From Labia minor (Eukaryota > Arthropoda > Insecta > Dermaptera > Spongiphoridae), in NCBI GenBank assembly GCA_963082975.1, contig OY720345.1, positions 29,830,611 to 29,894,610 on the forward strand: DNA of 64,000 nucleotides, read 5' to 3'. A model generated the notes under the pieces. The model was not told where the DNA came from. It was given only the letters and a program-made list of their open reading frames with translations, and ran no database searches. Of the stretch, positions 22,240-33,143 are shown in pieces. The position numbers and the translations under genes are program-made. Each line of letters starts with the position of its first letter. Position 1 is the stretch's first letter.

Positions 22240-23525
22240 ATATATATATATAAATATATATATCAAGTATCAATATTTTTATTTCATAAAAATATTTTGT
22301 ATGATCTTTTCAAAATAAAAATGAAATATTGAATAATAATTGTATGTAACCTATAGGATAGGCGAGGCTGACGAATGAATGAAGGGATTAATAATTGAGA
22401 GGTTTTATTTTTTTACTTTTTTTTATTATTATTTTATAGGATATCAATGAATGCACTTTATAAATCAGATAATCTATCTATCGTGGTTATTTTTTTGTTT
22501 TTGTATTATTTTTATTTGTTTTTTTTTTTATGATTTTTCATAGAGACAATCCCTCTACAATTGAATGAGCATTAAATGATTGAGTATTTATATTATTTGT
22601 TTGTTTTTTTTAATATATATAAATGACACGTTTGAATTTAATATCGATTTATAGTGATTCAAAATTCAATTAGAAATAAATTAATAAAAAGTGACGTAGA
22701 CTGTAAAAATAAATATAATCTACATATATATTATATCAAAGAATGTCAAACTTAAAGTATCCAAATGTGAAAAAATATCAACGCCTCCTTAATAGCCTAA
22801 TTCTCATTTTAAATAATAAAATATATATTAATATTTTTTAAGTTAATCCATTTTCAAAATTATATACACATATGTATGTAATTTACTACTATTATTACGA
22901 TTTATTAATACAAATTTTACTATTAATATAATAATAGTATTAATATTAATCTTTAATATACTGTTATTTCAAGTAGATATATAGTATAATATGTTAATTA
23001 TAAGTAGATATATATTAATTGTAAATGGATTAATTTTAATTCCTTGGATTTGCATTTAAAATTTTTCAAATATAGTTTGGGAATATTCTGCAATGAAACT
23101 CGAATTGATGATGAATTGATGTGTGTGAGTGTGAGGTTGCATATTTGTATACAAATATGAAAAAGAGTGAAAGAGAGAAAATTTAGAATTAATGGTTTTA
23201 TGTGTTTATGAGAAATATTGATTTAATTTAGATTATATTAATTAATTTATTTATTTAATAAGTAAATTATTTTTAAAAAATAGATACAAGCTAATTAAAA
23301 TATAATTTAAATATAACTGGTGCATTAAGCATATAATCTTCCTTAAGTACATTTTATATTCGTAATTTTTCTCAAATCTACCTTTAAAGGGATACTCACT
23401 ATTTTCCCAATTATTTTCTCTATAATACTCTTTCATCTTTTCTCAGACACAAGTCAATCTCCTCAAAATAATGAGTTATTTATGTGTATATACAAAAAGA
23501 AAATTTTAACTTAAAATACCGGGAA
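22240..23525. other. AT-rich DNA, nothing recognised
   Basis: A long stretch of A/T homopolymers and TA-rich sequence with a (GT)-rich patch near 23121-23140. No coding motif or repeat terminus is visible. Confidence 0.4.
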
Positions 23526-23527
23526 TG

Positions 23528-23750
23528 TGGGGCGCCACAGGGTGAGAGGTTAGCGTAGCTGCCTCACATTCTTGAGGTCCCGAGTTCAAGTCCCGGGCCT
23601 GGCAAGGGAATTTTTTCAGCTGGGTCTATGGGACGGAGTCAACCCAGTCTCTGGGATCAACATTGGGAAAGCTACTTGATAGTGCCTCCGATCAAGAAAA
23701 TCAATTAGGTAAAGGTTAATAGGTGTTGACCTTGCGTAGGACTTTTTTAA
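23528..23750 (+). mobile_element. tRNA-derived SINE-S copy 2, uninterrupted
   Basis: This is the cleanest copy: GGGGCGCCACAGGGTGAG head, box A-like GTGAGAGGTTAGCGTAG, box B AGTTCAAGTCC (23583-23593), then the body ACGGAGTCAACCCAGTC and TCAAGAAAATC, ending in GCGTAGGACTTTTTT. It defines the family length at about 220-270 bp and shows that copies 1 and 3 are interrupted. Confidence 0.85.
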
Positions 23751-24059
23751 TTCAATTGGCAATCCAATTTATAGAATTAACAAAATATCAAATCAAATTA
23801 TCAAATATGGTATTCTTTCATTGCTAAAACAGTAATCTCTCAAAAAAATAAATGCAAATTCAATTAATTAATTACTACATATCGAAAAATTAATTTATAT
23901 TAATATATTACTCCTCTCCAAATTTTTTATAAAGTTAAAAGATAAATCAAACTTAATAGAGATCATTCATTGGTAATATAAAGAAATAAAAACCTCAAAT
24001 TAAAAAACTAAATATCGAGCTTAAGGAAAAAAAGGACTTCTTTTATTTTCTTTCTCTTC

Positions 24060-24530
24060 TCATATTTGTATGTATATATAGAGATAGGCAAGTGTGGGTA
24101 TGTGTCTGTGTGTTTTGTTTTCTTCGAAAGTCCATTTGTGCCTGAACCATGTCTTGGCTTCTGAATTACTCATAAGGTCCTCTCGCATCATGTATTTCTA
24201 TGTCTCTCTCTCTCTCTCTATCTCCCCCGCTCTTCTGCTTAAGGGCTGGGCTAGGTTGGGGAAGATTGGTCCCGGATGACGAGCCTGACCTGCCCTTTCT
24301 CCTTCTATAACCCAACAACCTCAGCCTCATTTATATTTAATTAATCGGTCATCATTTTCAAGGATACAGGGGGTCAAAAGAGAGAGAGAGAGAGAGAGAA
24401 AGAGCAAGAAGGGACGGTAACAACCCAACAACCCTCTTACTTTGCATGTCAAATTGGCTTTTCCTTTTCATCTTCACTCACCAAGAGTGCTGGAGAACCT
24501 TCTTCTCCACCTCTCCTTAGCTTTTTTATT
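24060..24530. other. GC-richer single-copy island
   Basis: Balanced composition with (CT)n at 24203-24218 and (GA)n at 24381-24398, GGGCTGGGCTAGGTTGGGG and CCTGACCTGCCC. Open frames at 24094-24279 and 24442-24633 are short and unrecognised. It is possibly host regulatory DNA or an untranslated exon. Confidence 0.3.
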
Positions 24531-24534
24531 TTAT

Positions 24535-24651
24535 TTTATTTTATTTATTTTTTTTTTAACTTACACACATATACTAAGGCAAATAAAATACATCAACCCC
24601 TTTAATTTGCTTACATTTATTGATTTAAGTTAGTTATTCAATTTTATTTAG

Positions 24652-24691
<40 letters not shown>

Positions 24692-25205
24692 TATCTATTT
24701 TACAAAGTTCTTTTTAGAAATTAAACACACTTCACTGTCTATTTTGAGGGTGGAATTTAAATTTAACAAACATTTCTTTAAAAAAGTTTAAACTTTTTTT
24801 TTATTTTATTTTATTATTATTCAACGGTATAAATTACATTCTGTGCAAACGAATTTTAATCTAAATAAATATTATGTATCTAAACCAAAATCAAAGAATA
24901 AATATCAAAGATAGTAACTCTCTTCATACATACAGATACCGATTTCTCTTTTTCTATTTGATTCGTGAGTGGGGTTTTTTTATTAACTGCCTTGCCTCTC
25001 TATAACTTTTATTCTATCGACAGGGCATTTCATAAATTTCCCACTGATATCAAAACAAAAATAAGAAATATAGGATAAAAAAAAATTTACTTTACTGTGT
25101 TATGTATTTTCAAAAAAAAAAAAAATCAAACAACTTTAAGTACAAGATTTATTTATTTATTTTTCTTATATGTAAACGAAATAAAAAAAAATAATTAAAA
25201 TTATA
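24535..25205. repeat. AT-rich DNA with (TA)n
   Basis: (TA)n of about 14 units at 24658-24686 within low-complexity sequence. Nothing else is recognised. Confidence 0.6.
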
Positions 25206-25212
25206 TATTTGG

Positions 25213-25252
25213 TTTTTTACCGACCGACGATAGGAAGGGAAGGTATTGTTAT
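25213..25252 (+). mobile_element. HINE-C 5' end fragment
   Basis: TTTTTTACCGACCGACGATAGGAAGGGA reproduces the 5' T-run, subterminal repeat and adjoining block of HINE-C, then stops. A similar but more diverged end lies at 50287-50325. Confidence 0.55.
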
Positions 25253-25952
25253 TTAATATTATGTAATTGAAAATTGTTTCTGATTATGGCTTTCACACAA
25301 GCATTACTGTTATTTCTCACTCAGAGACAGTCAATAATATAGTTTTTAATCCCTTGGAATATGTTTGGTAATTGATATTTAAAATTTTTATTTTTTTATT
25401 TTTTACTTTCTTTATGTATATATAAAGGGTTTTGAGAAGCTTATAAATTTAAAATAAAATAAGACGAAGGAAAATATTTTCAAAATTAATGAAACTGACA
25501 TTATTGGAATATTGGATAATTTGATATAATATGTATTATTTGAATATCATTTCACTTGCTGATGTGTAGTTTAAGGAATCTGATTTTCCAATTTTTACAC
25601 TTTTCGTAGCGATGGCGGTCGTACTTTACCAAAAATTCGCCAATTATATGTGTTCAATCGTATCTGATGTCCAGAGGCCTGATATACCCTCAAAGAAAAT
25701 AATTCAGTGTGTTAAATTTTGCGATTAAGGTTTCATCAAGATTAATGCTAACTAATTGAGGTACGGAAAAATTAGTAACCATACGTCGTTGATTTGATTA
25801 GTTTGGATTATCCTAAATGGCTATCATCTAGTTAGGGTAGCACTGCAGCCTTTTTGGTGTTTCGGGATAAATTATCAATTAAAGTATATTTTGAAATAAA
25901 AAGAAGAAAATCTGAACCTTACCAGTGTTTATACCCTCTTTTCTCTAACTAA

Positions 25953-26202
25953 CACACTATGAGCGGGGGGGGGGGGGGTATTTGTACCCGTTGCGGGGAC
26001 TGCCACTTATAAGCGGGGCGGGTATTTATACCCGTTGCCACCTATATGAGGGATATATATTAGTTATCGTTTAAAATAAGTAATTTTAAGTGACACAAGG
26101 GAAAATATATATTATATAAGTGGAAACGGGTATAAATACCCGCCCCGCTTATAAGTGGCAGTCCCCGCAACGGGTACAAATACCCGCCCCGCTCATAGTG
26201 TG
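25953..26202. mobile_element. Foldback MITE, 250 bp, long double-unit TIRs
   Basis: Arms of about 95 bp face each other, starting CACACTATGAGCGGGG and ending CCCCGCTCATAGTGTG. CTAA flanks both sides (25949-25952 and 26203-26206), a probable 4-bp target duplication. Each arm contains two copies of a unit built on the palindrome CGGGTATTTATACCCG (or TTTG). The left arm has a run of 14 G's where the right has GGGGCGGG. The superfamily is not identified; piggyBac-like TTAA specificity is possible but the site is CTAA. Confidence 0.8.
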
Positions 26203-26240
26203 CTAAGACAGCTAAAACTTTGGGAACCTATGGTCTAATC

Positions 26241-26466
26241 CAAGGGGTTCTCAACCATGTCAGCTTTTGAATACTGATGTCGGAATTTGAATCTGAAGCT
26301 GGTTATTAAATGAAAATATAGAGGATTTTAAAGAAGAAAGGTAAAAATTAATAACAAAGGGTTAATACCTGAGCGTAAATTTAGTAAATTACAGTTAGTT
26401 TTACATTTATTTTTAACTCACGCCTACCTTGAAATTCTTTTACGCCTCCCAGGTTGAGAACCGCTG
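26241..26466. mobile_element. hAT-type MITE, 226 bp, perfect TSD
   Basis: Termini CAAGGGGTTCTCAACC and (reverse complement) CAGCGGTTCTCAACC. Perfect 8-bp duplications GTCTAATC lie at 26233-26240 and 26467-26474. The interior is non-coding. Confidence 0.88.
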
Positions 26467-26479
26467 GTCTAATCGATTA

Positions 26480-27635
26480 TTAAATAAAATAATATTGCTA
26501 ACTCAAAGATGAGAACATCTAAAAAATACCATTTACTTAAGTCTATATTCCCACAGTTAAGTTCTTTTTGAGATTATATCTTCAAAATTTATTTATTAAA
26601 ATATGATTTATATTTATCTTCAGCTAATTATTTTAGAAAAAAAAATATTATTTAATAAAGGAATGTAAATATTTGTTTAAGATAATTTCCAATATAATAT
26701 TTTTTATTTTATATGTTGATAAGAATAATAATATAATCTAAGAGTATTGATACAATGGGGTGAGCAACAAAAATTAAAAAACAATATATTTTCGAAATTA
26801 TATAAAATATATGAATAAATAATATCATATTTCATCATCATATGTGTTAAAATATTAGATTTTTTATTAAAAAGTATTATAATAATAATAAAATGTAGCA
26901 AATAATGATTTAATGAAGAATATAAAAAAAATGTATTTTCAATTCAGATAATGGACATCAAAATTTGATTTATATTAGTCATTTGACACATAATAATGAA
27001 GAGGTTTGAACGATTAATTTAAGCTAGTAAATTATGAATCATTTTTTTTTTTATTATAAATATAAATTCCTTCATTGTTTTTTTTTATTCTAGTTATTCA
27101 ATTTAATCAGATGTCCATCATATAAATCTATTTTGACATACTATTATTATTAATATATCCGTTAACGAGATTTCATCCTCCTGGGTGGGTGTGAGTTAAA
27201 AGCCATCAAGTTCCACGTCGGCGTTTAATGTTAAGTTAAGCTTCAACAAACAACTTATAGTTTAGTTTTAGTTAGTTTATTAACTATTCAAAATGCAAGG
27301 AATAAATTGAAATGTTAAGTGCACCATTCAGCAACAACATTTGTGATAAGAAGATATGTATTAAGGAGTATGAAACATGGTGAATAATCGTGCCATGAAC
27401 CTCTAGATTTTGAATTAATTAAAATTGTTTTATTAAATTAGAAATATTAAAAAAATGTTGGATGTACGAATGATTTAAACTGAAAATAATTTTGAATTAT
27501 ATTTATAGTAATAAATATGAAGTCTCTAGATATAGGTATTTATATCTTTTTATTTCGGATTATTTATTTTTTTTTTAAATTTTAATTCAAGAGGATATTT
27601 ATTTATTCTTATATGAGAAAAAATTATAATCCAAT
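26480..27635. other. AT-rich DNA with a short balanced patch
   Basis: Low-complexity apart from 27165-27245 (CATCCTCCTGGGTGGGTG, AGTTCCACGTCGGCGTT). No feature is recognised. Confidence 0.35.
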
Positions 27636-27639
27636 CACC

Positions 27640-27860
27640 ACATCAAATTTATAAAAAAAGAATACATCCTCCATATTCACCAGATTTAACAACATATAAA
27701 TTCTTCTATTTTCAAAAAAAAGATTGATATGAATGGCATATCAATTTACAAGTAAATACAATAAAATATTTTAAAAGCAATTAGAAAGAAAATCTGGCTG
27801 AAAGAACCGTTGGCCACTGTTAGTGTATAGAATTATATCTAATGAGAGGGTTTTTCAAAT
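27640..27860 (+). pseudogene. mariner transposase scrap
   Basis: At 27668-27726 the plus strand reads HPPYSPDLTTYKFFYFQKK, the region around the third catalytic Asp of a mariner transposase (normally HPPYSPDLAPSDYHLF), with that Asp replaced. Downstream, GAAAGAACCGTTGGCC-like sequence may be the C-terminal remnant, but frames are broken. No TIRs are identified. Confidence 0.55.
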
Positions 27861-28233
27861 TTATATGTTGAGAACACAAAATGTATAATATAAATTTCCC
27901 TAGTGCTGTTACCGTTTGTTGATAGAAATCACGAAAGACTTGTGTGAGAGAAGGCGATTTATTTTTTATGGAGGATAATACCCTAGTAGAAGACTTTTGC
28001 CTGTCAAAATTTCTATTGGATTGGTTTTATTCAAAATTGGTTAGATAGATAGATATAATTTCTTTCAGTCACGTTACAAATATCACAAAATAGTTTTTTG
28101 ATATTAAAGCATATTTTTAGAAATATAATAATATTAATAAATATACCAACAATTTTCTATAAAAATGAGAAGAATTTAAATAGAATATAAATAGAGGATA
28201 TTTTTATAACTAATATTATTATTTTCAATTAGA

Positions 28234-28596
28234 CTAAAAGGAGCTTATATCCCAAAACTTGAATCTTAAAATAACCAAAAATTGTTGGTTAATAATTGTC
28301 TTTAAGTATTTAAAATATTTTTTAAGCCTATTTTTTATCTCTTCCATTTTTGGATGAATGCCTCTCCTAATAGGAAGTTTTTGGCCATGTTGGTTAGATG
28401 GGTTGGTGAGTGGATTGAGTGGAAAGGGTAGGTGATGGATTTTAATTATTAAATAGATAAGATTTTTGAGGGTTTGGGACATGACTTCCTCATTGGAAGG
28501 CGAGGAAAACTCATGACTTGCGTGAGCAGGGTTGATTCCCTGAAGTGGACCGATCTCTATTGGGGTCATAGAGAGTGTCCACCCGCTGCTACTCAT
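28234..28596 (-). other. Unrecognised 120-codon frame in a single-copy island
   Basis: The minus strand is open from ATG 28596 to 28234. The first 50 residues (starting MSSSGWTLSMTPIEIG) derive from balanced-composition DNA, while the Lys/Ile/Leu-rich remainder comes from AT-rich DNA. I recognise no domain. The GC-richer part (28370-28590) may be an exon, an old repeat or regulatory DNA. Codon use does not clearly support translation. Confidence 0.2.
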
Positions 28597-28792
28597 ATTT
28601 AAAATAAGATGTATTGCGTCGCCCGAAAATTTGAATTCGGATTTTCGGGGATTATATAAGTTTTAAAGTTTCATGAGATTAAAACACTTAGTACTGAAAA
28701 ATGGTATTTGTCTTTCTCTGTATCTTGGTATAAGTAATAGAAAAAGAAAAAATTTCCATAACTAAAATACCCTATAGGTATATATATATGCA

Positions 28793-29156
28793 CGAGGTCT
28801 GTTTAAAAGAAAAGGTGAATTTTGAATTTTCGAGGGCTGTGTACATTCGATTATCGAAATTCTTTTTTGTTATGTTGGTACACATATGTTTCTCATAAGT
28901 TGGCATTATCAGCCATTTTGGATTAGTATTTTGTTTTTGACAACTGAAAAAGTCACGTTTTTGTATGTTCTTCGATTTTTTACTAGATTTGAGCTGATGG
29001 CCATACCGAAAGTGCTTCGATGATTGGAAGAAGCGCTGGCATAAGTGCATTATATCTGAGGGGAATTACTTTGAAGGGGACAAAATGGATATTGATAAAT
29101 AAATAAATACTTTTCGAAATAATTCCAAATTCACCTTTTCTTTTGTACAAAGCTCG
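28793..29156 (+). mobile_element. mariner MITE, 364 bp (deleted derivative)
   Basis: The ends CGAGGTCTGTTTAAAAGAAAAG and (reverse complement) CGAGCTTTGTACAAAAGAAAAG match those of the 4889 element. The TA is intact on the right (29157-29158) and CA on the left. The start of the transposon's leader (TTTTTGACAACTGAAAAAGT) is joined directly to the codons for the transposase tail (LMAIPK, then WHKCIISEGNYFEGD), so about 900 bp were deleted internally. Confidence 0.82.
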
Positions 29157-29223
29157 TATATGTCTGAGATGTTAGAATAATTTTTAGGTAAAATCGGCTA
29201 TCCATAAATTCCACTCTACATCT

Positions 29224-29326
29224 TCATTAGTAGTTTTTGACAACTGAAAAAGTTAGTCACGTTTTTGTGTGTTCTTCGATTTTTTACTAGATTTGGGCTG
29301 ATGGCCATACCGAAAAGCGCACTTTT
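29224..29326 (+). mobile_element. Partial second copy of the mariner deletion junction
   Basis: This repeats 28933-29012 nearly exactly, including the leader and the same deletion junction (TTTACTAGATTTGRGCTGATGG), but has no TIRs. Sharing the junction means it was copied from the neighbouring MITE or the same parent. Confidence 0.75.
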
Positions 29327-29329
29327 TAT

Positions 29330-30240
29330 GCAGTTTTCTCTAAATGGGCTCTAACGATTGGGGTTAAATTCGCTCCATAAATGTCAAATAATATTATCTT
29401 TATTATCAAAAATATTTTATTTACTTCGTAAAAAACAAAAGTAAATTTATCAGATATGCTTTAAAATGGATGAGTGTTTTTTTATGCAAAATGATAATTT
29501 TTTCTAAATATTAAATTTAGACTTAAATATAACTTTAGATATTTATATCAAAATGTTTATTTATATATATTATATATATATAATAAAGTGATAAGTAGAT
29601 AACATATGTAGAAAAAAGACACGCAAAATAATAATTATAGTTGGAGGAGGAAAAACCTTTACAAGTTAATATGAATTTATTAATAAACAAATTGCATGAT
29701 AGATGCTGCTAATGGCTTGCATTATGGTAACCTATTAATAATTTAGTTTATGGAAAATCATATAAGAATAATAATAATCAAATGATACCCATTATAGAGA
29801 GAAAGAGAGAGAGAGAGAAGGAATAAAATCCATTAATAAAGGTTTTATTAAGCTTGCTCTCTCTGATCTTATTTAGTAAAGAGATTAACTTACTTTGATT
29901 ACATTACATTAAAACATTAACTATAGGTATATATCATAAAAAAAAATTAATTTCAATTTAATACGTAGTCTTTAAATATATGTATTAAAAATTCCAATCA
30001 GAATTCATGAAATTAAATGAAACCACATTACTAATAATTGATTGATTGACCAAGGGTGTAAAAAAAATAATTTGTATATTTTTATTCTAAATAATTATAA
30101 AATTATTTTGTATATTAATTGAAATAAATAATTAAAAATATCCAAAAATATCAATTTCAATTTATTTATTAAATTAAAATATTTTTTTAATAATTTATAT
30201 TTCAATATTTTCTAGAATTATAAACAAAATATTGTTTTAC
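29330..30240. other. AT-rich DNA, nothing recognised
   Basis: Low-complexity sequence with a (GA)n run at 29799-29818. No coding motif or repeat terminus seen. Confidence 0.4.
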
Positions 30241-30345
30241 ATGAATGAATTTCATAATTTCATAGTAACCCCTGGTAGTTAGACAAACCCGCCGAAATCA
30301 TGCCGATCTATACCTATATATTGTTTTTTATTAAAAATGATTTCT

Positions 30346-30655
30346 AGATAATTCTATCTACCACTTCCGGATTCCGGATATACACCAAAAGTTGATGAAT
30401 TCATGCTACTGATGCATTAAGTAAATATGCATACCAAATTTTATCAAAATTCGTTGAGCCTTTCAAGCTATACAAGTCTATACGGACACGCAATGGACAA
30501 ACGGACGGACAGACAGACAGTCGGACGAACGAACAGATTAAAATACTTTTTTCTGTTAACAAAATGCATGCGATATGTAAAAATTTATTCTAGCTCAAAC
30601 CGTTTTTGCGTAATCTTGTCTCTCTCTGGCGAGATAGTAAAGATTTTATTCTAAA
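30346..30655 (-). mobile_element. Chimeric HINE: HINE-C body joined to HINE-A 5' end
   Basis: On the plus strand, 30360-30570 is HINE-C-like (CCACTTCCGGATTCCGG, ACCAAATTTTATCAAAAT, an RGAC microsatellite 30500-30525, AAAATACTTTTTTCTGTTAA). At about 30583 the sequence switches to the HINE-A 5' module (TCTAGCTCAAACCGTTTTTGCG, then CTCTGGCGAGATAGTAAAG at 30634-30652). The 75-codon frame at 30427-30654 is this repeat. Confidence 0.65.
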
Positions 30656-30979
30656 TATATTTAACGAATTTTACTTGAATTATGGAGATAGAAAAAAGCG
30701 TATTCCAATCAAACTAAAGGACAGTATTTCCAGTAACATTATTGTGAAAGTGTGTAATAAAATCCGATTATAATAATAATAATAATGCAATAATATTTTA
30801 ATAATTTTTAATAATTAATAATTAATAATTTTTAATTATGAAAACAAAAATTAAAATACCATATTATTCTAAATGCTGATAAAAAAAAAACAAAAACAAA
30901 ATGAAACAAGATTTCGCTTGCCTTTATTTTTTTTTAGCAATTTTACATTGTAACATAATATAAGTCTAAAATTAAATAA

Positions 30980-31614
30980 GTTGACCTGTGGCCAGGTCCG
31001 AACCGACCGACGGTTTGAAATAAATTAATTTCCAGCTACAGAAACAATTTCAAATAATTTTAATATATCTATTAATGTAATAAAAAACAGATATGGATAT
31101 AACATAAATATTTTTAATTTTATTTTATTTATAATATTTAGCTGAAGTAGCCGGCGTTGCCGGTGTTACTCGAGGCTGTGACGTCATGAAGGGCTGGGTG
31201 ACGTCATATAATTTTAAATTAAGAAAAACATAATGAAGATGATTTTTCCCGAGGATAAAACCAATACATTCGTGGTGATATGTAAAAAAATCTCCTTATG
31301 TGAAATTTGGTGCGAAAATAACCCTTCCCTTCTTATCGTCGATCGCTAATACTACCACTTACGGTTTCCGGATTTGCACCAAAAGTTGATCAATTCATCC
31401 CACTGATGCATTAAGTAAATATACCAAATTTCATCAAAATCCGTTAAGCCGTTCAGGCTGTACACATCTATACGGACGGACAGACGGACAGACATCATGC
31501 TAAAAATACTTTTTTCTGTTAAGAAAATGCATGATTCGTGGAGATATGTAAAAATCTCCACATGTGAAATTTGGTGTGAAAACAATACCTCCCTTACTAT
31601 CGTCGGTCGGTAAA
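30980..31614 (-). mobile_element. HINE-C copy 2, full length, best hairpin
   Basis: On plus, the terminal hairpin is GACCTG (30983-30988), loop TGGC, stem CAGGTC, six perfect pairs. The inverted repeat ACCGACCGACG then leads into the body, and the element ends CGTCGGTCGGTAAAAA at 31600-31615. TGACGTCA palindromes lie at 31179-31186 and 31199-31206, and the GACGGACAGACGGACAGAC microsatellite near 31475-31494. It is non-coding. Confidence 0.8.
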
Positions 31615-31935
31615 AATGTGACGATATGGGGAGGGGAAGGGGTCAATAAATGCCTTAGACATGCTTATAAGTCAAATATTAATTCTATTTAATAAATATT
31701 ATTTAATTATTTATTTTTATTGAATTGAATCGCATTTTAATAATAATGATAATTTATTATATACAATAGGGACAATAATAATATACACATAATGAATTGA
31801 TAATAAATTTTATTATAAGTGAATTGTAATATTATAAATGTGTATTCTCTTAATGTTAATACGTATTTAATTGCCTCCTCTATAGGTTTATCTTGTGGAT
31901 AATTAATCTTGATTATAATTCATTAATTTTCTAAA
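31615..31935. other. AT-rich DNA, nothing recognised
   Basis: Low-complexity A/T sequence after a short G-rich patch. No terminus or coding motif is visible. Confidence 0.35.
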
Positions 31936-31939
31936 TAGC

Positions 31940-32310
31940 TGGTACTACTAGTTTTCTTTTCTTTCCTTTTTTTTATTTTTATTTCAAAAGGGAAGATGTC
32001 GTTCATTTAGTTGGATGATATGAGTTAGTCAGTCAGTCAGTCAAAAGAGTCGTAAATGGATCATGCTTTGTTATGGTGCACAATGGCTGGGTGGCTCGCC
32101 CTTTGGCCCTTTAACGTACAAAGGCCCACTCGAAGACATAAGGGCTCTCTAAGGACCCACCCTTCCATTCAGGTCCTTTTCCTCTTCCTCTGCTTCTCCT
32201 TTTTCTACTCCTTACTGCGGGAAGTGAAGGAAGAAAAAAAAGGACACCACGAGAACCAACCTATTCACAATTTTTTCTTTTTTTTTATTCTATTTTTTAT
32301 TTTATTTCAC
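31940..32310. other. Single-copy island
   Basis: Balanced composition with (AGTC)n at 32023-32042 and CCCTTTGGCCCTTTAACG. An 86-codon plus frame (32056-32316) starts MDHALLWCTMAGWLALWPF but ends in Phe-rich low complexity. No domain is recognised. Confidence 0.25.
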
Positions 32311-32319
32311 CTGTAAAAC

Positions 32320-33140
32320 TCATTCAATGAAATTACCAATCTTTTTTTATTATATTATCTAATTCAAAAAAAAAAAAAAAAAAATGAATCTTTTTAACCT
32401 TAAATGATATCATGAACGTAATCATTTTGTTGTTTTTTTATTCAGTGTTTGAAAATATACAATAATAGCTAAATTCTAACCTCATTAAATGTTAATAGTG
32501 AGTAGTTTTTAATAATAGAATTATTTTCATAAATTGCTTTTATAAGGGCTAGAATTAATTTACTTAATTAGAACTTGAATAGTGATCCTTAATATTGAAA
32601 TTTTCATTATATTCCAAATCAAGTGGTGAAAGGGTGAAGTGAGAGAGTCGCAAGTATGGGCAACTCTGATTGGAGATGGGGAACAAACTAAGAAAAGGTC
32701 GAGATCCATTGGATATGGCATGTAGAGTAGAGAGGGTTAAATTTATAGGTTTAATTTTTCTTTTTTTCTTTTGCATAATTAAAGTGGAAATTTTATCTGA
32801 AGCCCAAGTGACGCACTTGATACCTTTAATGAGAATGAATATTAGTTTTATAGAATTAATTAATGAATATCAAAACCATCATTCCAACTATTATTATATA
32901 AATAATTTATAATAGAATTAAGTATTATTGGAAAATGTTAAATAGTTTAAATTTTAAAATTATTTAAATTTTAATTAATATAGATTATAACTACAATATT
33001 ATTATTACTATTATTCACTTATATTATTAATATTTTATAAAATTGAAATTAATAGATTTTATTCAATAAATTTAATTTTTATATTTTTTGTTAAATTGAT
33101 TAACAAATTTCGTTAAATTAATTTTATTTCAATTAAAAAA
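32320..33140. other. AT-rich DNA with a weak island at 32570-32730
   Basis: Overlapping short frames on both strands at 32564-32912 are unrecognised. The rest is A/T low-complexity. Confidence 0.3.
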
Positions 33141-33143
33141 ATC

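Noticed and set aside
24658-24686. Origin or promoter signal in (TA)n
   Set aside because: Simple repeats of this type are scattered through the whole window without associated features.
28234-28596. 120-codon minus ORF as a host gene
   Set aside because: Composition shifts halfway, no motif, and no evidence of splicing or start context; listed only as unrecognised.
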